In this document: one piece after another, positions 57,797 to 64,000 of the stretch
How the letters are laid out: the number at the start of each line of letters is the position of its first letter
How positions within the stretch are numbered: position 1 is the first letter of the stretch
Assembly: GCF_001424665.1 (NCBI RefSeq)
Contig: NZ_LMQS01000002.1
Span: 1 to 64,000 of the forward strand
Reading direction: 5' to 3'
Length of the DNA: 64,000 bases
Source: Methylophilus sp. Leaf416
GTDB taxonomy: Bacteria > Pseudomonadota > Gammaproteobacteria > Burkholderiales > Methylophilaceae
Program-made: the position numbers and the translations under genes
The notes under the pieces: generated by a model
Databases searched by the model: none
What the model was told of the DNA's origin: nothing
What the model saw: only the letters and a program-made list of their open reading frames with translations

Positions 57797-59134
57797 ATGA
57801 AGCAGGACAGCGGTAAAAAAATATTCATTAAATCGTTTGGTTGCCAGATGAACGAATACGATGCTTCACGCATGGTTGACCTGATGCATGAACACGACGG
57901 CATGACCCAAACCGACAATATGGAAGAGGCCGATGTCATCTTGCTGAATACCTGCTCGGTGCGCGAAAAAGCTGAAGAAAAGGTATTCAGTCACCTAGGC
58001 CGCATGATTCCGCTTAAAGAAAAAAATCCCAACCTGGTGATCGGTGTCGGTGGTTGTGTTGCCAGCCAGGAAGGCGATGCGATTATCAAACGCGCACCGT
58101 ATGTTGATGTGGTATTTGGTCCGCAAACCTTGCACCGCTTGCCTGAACTGATCAAAGCCAAACGCCTAGAAAATAAACCTCAGGTAGACATTACCTTCCC
58201 CGAAATTGAAAAGTTTGACCATTTACCACCGCCACGAATAGAAGGCGCCACCGCATTTTTAAGCATTATGGAAGGCTGCAGCAAATATTGCAGTTTTTGT
58301 GTAGTACCTTACACACGTGGTGAAGAGTTTTCACGCCCGTTTGAAGATGTACTGACCGAAGCCATTCAACTGGCGGAACAAGGCGTGAAAGAAATCACCC
58401 TGCTTGGACAAAACGTTAACGCTTACCGCGTGCAATATGAGGGCATAGAAGCGGACCTGGCGATGTTGATTGAAACGGTAGCAGAAATACCGCAAATCGA
58501 ACGTATCCGCTACACCACCAGCCACCCGAATGAAATGAACGAACGGCTGATTGCATGCCATGCCGATGTGCCGAAACTGGCCAATCAATTGCACCTGCCG
58601 GTGCAAGCGGGTAGTGACCGTATATTGATGGCTATGAAACGCAACTACACTGCCCTGCAATACAAAGGCCTGATCCGCAAACTGAAAATGGCAAATCCGC
58701 AATTGACGATTACCAGCGACATCATTGTCGGCTTTCCAGGCGAAACGGAAAAGGACTTTCAGGCTACGCTCAAGTTGATGAAAGACGTCGGTTTTGATTA
58801 CAGCTTCAGCTTCCTCTACAGCCCTCGCCCCGGTACCCCGGCTAGCTATTTGCCGGATGAAACTCCACAAGCGGTCAAAGCTGACTGGTTAAAACAATTA
58901 CAAACCGAGAACGAAGCAAACGGCGATGCTATCAGCCGTGCCATGCTGGGGACTGTGCAACGGGTGCTGATTGATGGCCCATCGTGGAAAGACCCAAGCT
59001 TGCTGGCAGGTAAAACCGATAACGGCCGCGTAGTGGATATCGCTGCCGATGCACGTTTTATCCACCAGATGGTCCAAGTAAAAATTACCGATGTCTACAA
59101 CCCGCATCGCCTCGTAGGCGAAATAGTGAATTAA
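57797..59134 (+). CDS. miaB: tRNA-2-methylthio-N6-dimethylallyladenosine synthase
   Basis: 445 aa. The N-terminal MTTase domain binds one Fe-S cluster ([32 protein letters not shown]). The radical-SAM motif [17 protein letters not shown] follows, and a TRAM domain lies at the C-terminus ([21 protein letters not shown]). It adds a methylthio group to i6A37 of tRNAs. No good ribosome site is seen. It lies 3 nt before phoH. Confidence 0.97.
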   Translation: MKQDSGKKIFIKSFGCQMNEYDASRMVDLMHEHDGMTQTDNMEEADVILLNTCSVREKAEEKVFSHLGRMIPLKEKNPNLVIGVGGCVASQEGDAIIKRAPYVDVVFGPQTLHRLPELIKAKRLENKPQVDITFPEIEKFDHLPPPRIEGATAFLSIMEGCSKYCSFCVVPYTRGEEFSRPFEDVLTEAIQLAEQGVKEITLLGQNVNAYRVQYEGIEADLAMLIETVAEIPQIERIRYTTSHPNEMNERLIACHADVPKLANQLHLPVQAGSDRILMAMKRNYTALQYKGLIRKLKMANPQLTITSDIIVGFPGETEKDFQATLKLMKDVGFDYSFSFLYSPRPGTPASYLPDETPQAVKADWLKQLQTENEANGDAISRAMLGTVQRVLIDGPSWKDPSLLAGKTDNGRVVDIAADARFIHQMVQVKITDVYNPHRLVGEIVN

Positions 59135-59137
59135 GTA

Positions 59138-60088
59138 ATGGAAATCACCCTAAAACCTGAAAACAACCTGATGCTGGCCAATTTGTGCGGCCCGCTTGAT
59201 GAAAATATCCGCCAGCTGGCGAATGGCCTGGATATTGATATTAACCGTCGCGGCAGCACCTTTCATTTGACCGGCACAGATACCAATACCCGACTGGGTG
59301 CGCAGATGCTGGAAAACTTTTATGCGCGCTCAAAAAAACCCATAGAACTGGAAGATATTCAATTAGGCCTGGTAGAGATCGACAAGCTAAAGCCTGAAGA
59401 GGTCGCATCGACCAGCATGCCGACACTAATGACACGCCGTGGCGACTTGCATGGCCGCACCCCGCGTCAGGTCAGCTATCTGCAGCAGATCCAGGATCAC
59501 GATATCACTTTTGGCATTGGCCCCGCCGGTACTGGTAAAACTTACCTGGCAGTTGCCAGCGCCGTCGATGCGATGACGCGTGATCGTGTCAAACGTATTG
59601 TGCTAGTGCGTCCTGCGGTAGAGGCAGGTGAGCGCCTGGGCTTTCTGCCGGGGGATCTGAACCAGAAAGTTGACCCTTACCTGCGCCCCTTGTACGACGC
59701 GCTATATGACCTGGCGGGTTACGATACGGTCAACAAAATGTTTGAGCGCGGTGCGATTGAAGTGGCGCCACTGGCTTATATGCGCGGCCGTACTTTGAAC
59801 CAGAGTTTCATTATTCTCGATGAAGCGCAGAACACCACGCCTGAGCAGATGAAGATGTTTTTGACCCGTATTGGCTTTGGTACCAAAGCGGTGATTACGG
59901 GTGATGTGACACAGATTGATTTACAGCGTCATCAGAAGAGTGGCCTGGTCGAAGCACAGAAAATCCTTAAGGAAGTTAAAGGCATCGCGTTTACGCAGTT
60001 TATGTCGCAGGATGTGGTACGGCATCCGTTGGTGCAAAAGATTATTAATGCTTATGAGAAGTTTGAGCAGAACAGTGAGAAGAATTAA
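59138..60088 (+). CDS. ybeZ: PhoH-like ATPase (YbeZ)
   Basis: 316 aa. An N-terminal KH-like part is followed by the P-loop GIGPAGTGKTYLAVASAVDAM, VRPAVEAGERLGFLPGDL and the Walker B FIILDEAQNTTPEQMKMFLTRIG. The cytoplasmic PhoH family is linked with YbeY in RNA and ribosome maintenance. Co-transcribed with miaB (3-nt gap). ybeY is not downstream as usual but lies at 44.9 kb. Confidence 0.95.
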   Translation: MEITLKPENNLMLANLCGPLDENIRQLANGLDIDINRRGSTFHLTGTDTNTRLGAQMLENFYARSKKPIELEDIQLGLVEIDKLKPEEVASTSMPTLMTRRGDLHGRTPRQVSYLQQIQDHDITFGIGPAGTGKTYLAVASAVDAMTRDRVKRIVLVRPAVEAGERLGFLPGDLNQKVDPYLRPLYDALYDLAGYDTVNKMFERGAIEVAPLAYMRGRTLNQSFIILDEAQNTTPEQMKMFLTRIGFGTKAVITGDVTQIDLQRHQKSGLVEAQKILKEVKGIAFTQFMSQDVVRHPLVQKIINAYEKFEQNSEKN

Positions 60089-60112
60089 TTTCTTGGCATT
60101 AGTGAGAGACTG

Positions 60113-60134
60113 CTTTTCGCCACTCGGCGAAAAG
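60113..60134. repeat. short palindrome downstream of ybeZ
   Basis: CTTTTCGCC, ACTC, GGCGAAAAG: a perfect 9-bp stem, 25 nt after the ybeZ stop. It shares the TTCGCC-N4-GGCGA pattern with the outer part of the element at 14277-14331. No strong T run follows, so it is a weak terminator at best. Confidence 0.6.
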
Positions 60135-60358
60135 TAATGTCGAATTGGAACGCTGAATCATCCAAAGAAATAGCTTTTAGACCTTCCAGAAAATGCGACA
60201 CTAGTTCTCTATTGCTACTAAGCTAAGCATGTCCTTTCCTAGCTTTCCCATTGCAGGTCGCAATGGCGTTCCGCAGGTACAGAGCATGCTCTGTGAAACC
60301 CCTGCTAAATCCTCCACTGAAATGACGATTTATTCGCCCGCACAATCACGCGCCAAAA

Positions 60359-60973
60359 CTAACTCTCAATATAAGCCGGGAATTTCTGCATCACCTCAGC
60401 AAACAACTCCCCTTCCACCCATCCCGCCAGCCACTCCCGCAATCTGGAATACGAACTCCGACCAAACCACTCCGCATCCACCGCCGCAAACTGCCGGATA
60501 AACGGAAAAATCGCTACATCCGCAATACTGGCGGAATCCCCCAACAGAAAACGATGCTCAGCCAGCAAAGTTTCCAGCCTTTGCAAAAACTGCTCCCCCT
60601 GCTCACGATAAAACAACACTGATTGCTCCGGATAACGCTCAGGATATTTATACCTGTCCAATGACTTCTTAAACTCGCCATCATTAACACTGATCAGCGA
60701 ATCAGCCATCACCATATTGCATTTAAGCCATCCACTCGGATCATTTTGCTGTAATGCCCAGCGCATAATATCCAGGCTCTGTTCCAACACTGCTCCATCA
60801 GCCAACTGTAATACCGGCACGGTAGCTTTGGGCGATATCTGCAACAAGTGCTGCGGCTTCTCACGCAGCGAAATCTCACGCAATTCCACTTGAATCTGTG
60901 CTGACCATATCGCCATCCGGGCTCGCATCGCATAGGGGCAACGGCGGTAGGAATAGAGTATTGGCAGCGACAT
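60359..60973 (-). CDS. glutathione S-transferase family protein
   Basis: 204 aa. The N-terminal thioredoxin-like domain starts LPILYSYRRCPYAMRARMAI with a CPYA active-site motif as in glutaredoxin-like GSTs. KATVPVLQLADGAVLEQSLDIMRWAL holds the cis-proline and glutathione-binding residues. The C-terminal helical domain has LLGDSASIADVAIFPFIRQF. It is coupled to pyrD: its ATG overlaps the pyrD stop (TAATG), which fixes the start at 60973. Substrate unknown. Confidence 0.9.
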   Translation of the reverse strand: MSLPILYSYRRCPYAMRARMAIWSAQIQVELREISLREKPQHLLQISPKATVPVLQLADGAVLEQSLDIMRWALQQNDPSGWLKCNMVMADSLISVNDGEFKKSLDRYKYPERYPEQSVLFYREQGEQFLQRLETLLAEHRFLLGDSASIADVAIFPFIRQFAAVDAEWFGRSSYSRLREWLAGWVEGELFAEVMQKFPAYIES

Positions 60974-61989
60974 TAAAGTAACGCGCGGCGGCAATCTTTG
61001 ATCAACTGCGGCCCTTTATAGATCAACCCGCTATATAACTGCACAAGGCTGGCACCTGCTTCGATTTTCTCTTTGGCATCCTCGCCACTCAAAATCCCGC
61101 CCACGCCAATAATCGGAAGGCTGTTTTGCAAAGTGGCTGCCAATGTACGGATGACCTGTGTAGCGCTATCCCTTACTGGCGCGCCCGATAAACCACCGGC
61201 CTCTTCTGCGTGCTGCAAACCGGCGACTGCATCTCTGGCCAGCGTGGTGTTAGTGGCAATCACGCCATCGATTCTATGTTGCATCAACAAACCGGCAATT
61301 TCCTCTATCTGCTCTGTAGTTAAATCAGGTGCAATTTTTAATGCGACGGGGACATATTTACCATGCACTTGCGACAGGATATTTTGTTCAGCCTTCAAGG
61401 TCGCCAGCAACTGGCTCAGCGCATCCTTTTCCTGCAATGCGCGCAGATTTTTAGTGTTGGGTGATGAGATATTCACAGTGATGTAGCTGGCATGTGCATA
61501 TACCTTACGCATGCAGGTCAGGTAATCTTCAGCTGCGCGCTCATTAGGCGTATCAAAATTCTTGCCGATATTGATACCCAAAATACCTTTAAATTTCGCC
61601 ACTTTTACATTCTGGATCAGATGATCCACACCTTTGTTATTGAAGCCAAAGCGATTGATGATGGCATGCGCTTCTGGCAAGCGGAATAAGCGCGGTTGCG
61701 GATTACCCGGCTGCGCGCGCGGTGTCACCGTGCCTACTTCCACAAACCCAAATCCAAGCGCGGCCATACCGTCGATCACCATGGCATTTTTATCCAGGCC
61801 AGCCGCCAAACCTACCGGATTAGGAAAATTCAGACCCATCACTTTTTTCGGTTGATCAGCCAGATGACGGCCTGCCAACGCCAACAATCCCAACTGCTCT
61901 GCGCGTTTAAGCGAGTTCAAGGTCAGGTCATGCGCTTTTTCAGCATCCAGTTTGAATAATAACGGTTTTAATAAGGGGTACACGTTCAT
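60973..61989 (-). CDS. pyrD: dihydroorotate dehydrogenase, class 2
   Basis: 338 aa. The N-terminal helix [22 protein letters not shown] mediates membrane and quinone contact. The FMN barrel shows [66 protein letters not shown] with the catalytic Ser, and [30 protein letters not shown]. It converts dihydroorotate to orotate using ubiquinone. The ATG at 61989 is used rather than a TTG directly before it. Confidence 0.97.
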   Translation of the reverse strand: MNVYPLLKPLLFKLDAEKAHDLTLNSLKRAEQLGLLALAGRHLADQPKKVMGLNFPNPVGLAAGLDKNAMVIDGMAALGFGFVEVGTVTPRAQPGNPQPRLFRLPEAHAIINRFGFNNKGVDHLIQNVKVAKFKGILGINIGKNFDTPNERAAEDYLTCMRKVYAHASYITVNISSPNTKNLRALQEKDALSQLLATLKAEQNILSQVHGKYVPVALKIAPDLTTEQIEEIAGLLMQHRIDGVIATNTTLARDAVAGLQHAEEAGGLSGAPVRDSATQVIRTLAATLQNSLPIIGVGGILSGEDAKEKIEAGASLVQLYSGLIYKGPQLIKDCRRALL

Positions 61990-62138
61990 CAATTATTTCC
62001 GGTTATTGGCGCGTGAAAGTGATTTCACACTATTCAGCATGCATCAGGTTTGCGTTATATCAAAAACGCTATCGGCATAAGAGGCCAAAATAATCATCAG
62101 AGTCATTGTTGCAAGTATTACCACTCACAGGAGGACAT

Positions 62139-62267
62139 ATGAAAATTCTGATTGATTTACTCTCTACCGACTACGGTTTGATGAGCCTGGTCGTGATTGC
62201 CATCATAGCTATCGTGATGACCTGGGCCGGCATATACGTTTACGTCCAATCGCGAAAGTCATCATGA
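62139..62267 (+). CDS. DUF3149 small membrane protein
   Basis: 42 aa, below common gene-calling cut-offs. CAGGAGG lies 5-11 nt before the ATG. The peptide begins MKILIDLLSTDYGLMSL and continues into one hydrophobic membrane segment (VVIAIIAIVMTWAGIYVYV) with a basic tail QSRKSS. This is the pattern of DUF3149 proteins (DLL-x-TDYGLMSL then a single helix), whose function is unknown. It sits between the pyrD promoter region and a bidirectional terminator as a separate unit. Confidence 0.82.
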   Translation: MKILIDLLSTDYGLMSLVVIAIIAIVMTWAGIYVYVQSRKSS

Positions 62268-62320
62268 TTCAAGTGATGTACCATCACTTTTTAATAAACT
62301 GATTCATTCGCTGATTTAAT

Positions 62321-62344
62321 AAAACCCCGCATTTGCGGGGTTTT
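62321..62344. terminator. bidirectional terminator
   Basis: AAAACCCCGC, ATTT, GCGGGGTTTT: a perfect 10-bp stem with A and T tails. It is placed between the DUF3149 gene and the convergent Fe-S oxidoreductase gene and serves both. Confidence 0.93.
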
Positions 62345-62352
62345 TATCGAAG

Positions 62353-64000
62353 TTACAGAAGTACCTTCTCGATACCGCCGTTATTGGCTTTATGTATGTA
62401 GTCTTCCATCCAGTTTTCGCCAAGAATATGCTTGGCCATTTCGACCACAATATAATCAGCCTCAATACCGGTGTCATCGCCATAACGTGACAGACCTTGC
62501 AGGCAGCTTGGGCAAGATGTGAGAATTTTCACCTGCTGCTCGGGTGCTCCGACAGTCAGGCCCATTTTCTCCATGCCTTTCTCAAGCTCTTCCTGCTTGC
62601 GGAATTTCACTTGCGTGGCAATGTCAGGGCGCGCTGCAGCAAACGTACCGGACTCACCGCAACAACGGTCATTCAGCGCCACATCCGTCCCCATCAGCTT
62701 GTTGGTGACTTCCAACGGCTTATAGGTCTTCATGGGTGAGTGACATGGGTCGTGATACATGTAACGCGTCCCCGTGACGCCTTGCAGGCGCATGTCTTTT
62801 TCCATCAGGTACTCGTGGATATCCAGCAGGCGGCAGCCCGGGAAAATCTTCTCGAACTCGTATTTCTGCAACTGATCCATACACGTACCGCAAGACACGA
62901 TTACCGTCTTGATATCCAGGTAATTCAGTGTATTGGCCACGCGGTGGAACAGCACACGGTTATCTGCCGTGATTTCCTGGCCTTTGTCGTGGTTACCCGC
63001 AGATGTTTGTGGATAGCCGCAGCACAAGTAGCCTGGTGGCAACACGGTTATCGCGCCAACCTCGTACAGCATGGCTTGTGTCGCCAGGCCAACATTAGAG
63101 AACAGACGCTCTGAACCGCAACCGGGGAAATAGAACACCGCTTCCGAATCTTCGCTCACCTTTTGCGGATTGCGAATAACCGGAATCATGGTGTCATCTT
63201 CCACCCCCAGCATCGCGCGTGAGGTTTTGGATTGCATTTTCTTCGGCATCGGGCGATTGATGAAATGGATCACCTGCGCCTTGATATCTGCTTTACCAAC
63301 GGTGGCTGGCGGTGCCTTTTTATCTTTCAGCAGGCCAAACTTCTTCGCCAAACTATTGGCGATATTAATCACCTTGTAACCCATCTGTATCATGCCGGCG
63401 CGCACCAGCTTGATAGTAGCCGGATCCTTGGCGTTCAGGAACAGCATGCCCGCTGCGGTACCAGGGTTGAAATTCTTCTTACCCTGTTCGCGCAGGAAAT
63501 TACGCATTTTGATCGATACATCGCCAAAGTCGATATTGACCGGGCACGGCTTCTCGCAACGATGGCAGACCGTACAATGGTCGGCTACATCATTGAACTC
63601 GTCAAAATGCTTGAGCGAAATGCCGCGGCGCGTCTGCTCTTCGTAAAGAAAAGCCTCAATCAGCAGCGAAGTACCCAGGATTTTGTTACGTGGTGAATAC
63701 AACAAGTTGGCACGTGGCACATGGGTAGAACACACCGGCTTACACTTGCCGCAACGCAGGCAGTCAGAAATATCATCAGCAATCTCGCCAATGGCAGATT
63801 GCTCCATAATGATGGATTCCTGCTCGAGCAGGCCGAAGCTTGGTGTATAAGCGTTTTCCAGGCCTGAACCCATCAACAGCTTGCCTTTGTTGAAGTGGCC
63901 TTTCGGGTCAACCTTATTCTTGTAAGTGGTAAAAGTATCAATGGTCGCCTGGTCAAGGAACTCCATTTTAGTGATACCGATGCCGTGTTCGCCAGAAATC
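62353..64000 (-). CDS. FAD-linked oxidase / Fe-S oxidoreductase, C-terminal part (cut by window end)
   Basis: At least 548 residues, open to the window edge; the N-terminus is missing. The first visible residues ISGEHGIGITKMEFL are the C-terminal flavin motif of the GlcD/D-lactate dehydrogenase family. Two 4Fe-4S motifs follow (CLRCGKCKPVC and CTVCHRCEKPCPV), then two CCG domains (FPGCGSERLF...PPGYLCCGYPQTSAG, and YHDPCHSPMK...RCCGESGTFA). The whole is probably a large fused oxidoreductase of about 1,280 aa (DUF3683-type) oxidising a 2-hydroxyacid; its substrate is not known. The methionine at 63966 is internal, not a start. Confidence 0.9.
   Translation of the reverse strand, partial: ISGEHGIGITKMEFLDQATIDTFTTYKNKVDPKGHFNKGKLLMGSGLENAYTPSFGLLEQESIIMEQSAIGEIADDISDCLRCGKCKPVCSTHVPRANLLYSPRNKILGTSLLIEAFLYEEQTRRGISLKHFDEFNDVADHCTVCHRCEKPCPVNIDFGDVSIKMRNFLREQGKKNFNPGTAAGMLFLNAKDPATIKLVRAGMIQMGYKVINIANSLAKKFGLLKDKKAPPATVGKADIKAQVIHFINRPMPKKMQSKTSRAMLGVEDDTMIPVIRNPQKVSEDSEAVFYFPGCGSERLFSNVGLATQAMLYEVGAITVLPPGYLCCGYPQTSAGNHDKGQEITADNRVLFHRVANTLNYLDIKTVIVSCGTCMDQLQKYEFEKIFPGCRLLDIHEYLMEKDMRLQGVTGTRYMYHDPCHSPMKTYKPLEVTNKLMGTDVALNDRCCGESGTFAAARPDIATQVKFRKQEELEKGMEKMGLTVGAPEQQVKILTSCPSCLQGLSRYGDDTGIEADYIVVEMAKHILGENWMEDYIHKANNGGIEKVLL

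Noticed and set aside
58331-58870. 179-codon open frame antisense to miaB
   Set aside because: Lies opposite the radical-SAM domain of miaB and has no recognisable features or ribosome site.

Overview
The window is chromosomal DNA of a betaproteobacterium, most like a member of the Methylophilaceae (Methylophilus-type). The genus is an inference from gene families, gene order and moderate GC content, not from a database search. Nearly all genes are housekeeping or conserved accessory genes. I see no phage, transposase gene, CRISPR array or plasmid backbone.

1-6.3 kb: a complete rRNA operon on the minus strand, in transcription order tRNA-fMet, promoter and leader, 16S, tRNA-Ile, tRNA-Ala, 23S, 5S, terminator. 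The first 169 bases of the window are identical to the promoter and leader in front of this 16S gene (5969-6137). A second rRNA operon in the same direction therefore almost certainly begins just outside the window.

6.4-14.2 kb: a DUF4197 protein, glycogen phosphorylase, a FadL-type outer-membrane protein, Hsp90 (htpG, with a textbook sigma-32 promoter) and an unrecognised gene followed by a large inverted-repeat element.

14.4-21.5 kb: a phosphate/polyphosphate district. It holds an outer-membrane protein gene with a Pho box, exopolyphosphatase (ppx), a small charged protein, a ParA-type ATPase diverging from a histone-H1-like ribbon-helix-helix protein, sixA, and polyphosphate kinase ppk1 with a three-repeat Pho box. 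The ParA/H1-like pair between ppx and ppk1 is the best candidate here for an undescribed system, possibly one that positions polyphosphate granules. A PhoR sensor kinase lies at 48.6-49.9 kb without phoB beside it.

21.5-26.2 kb: an iron-sulfur photolyase, DUF2256 and triosephosphate isomerase joined by ATGA overlaps, then aldolase and fructose bisphosphatase, all on the minus strand. A second, divergent tpiA copy sits at 45.4 kb.

26.4-38.0 kb (minus strand): the conserved order rpoE-rseA-rseB-mucD-lepA-lepB-DUF4845-rnc-era-recO-pdxJ-acpS-tcdA, covering envelope stress, translation, secretion, RNA processing, repair and cofactor synthesis. nadB, a secreted nuclease and slyD diverge from it.

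40.9-46.5 kb: modABC with a short ModE-like regulator and a candidate ModE operator, then scpAB, ybeY, tpiA-2 and a small Ala/Pro/Glu-rich lipoprotein. 46.6-53.8 kb: roxA, lipoprotein-phoR, a TIGR03790 protein, an SDR oxidoreductase, a DUF482/GNAT-type protein and an EF-hand protein. 54.2-64 kb: an OmpR/EnvZ pair, cysG, miaB-phoH, pyrD-GST, a tiny DUF3149 membrane protein missed by usual length cut-offs, and the C-terminal part of a large FAD/Fe-S oxidoreductase cut by the window edge.
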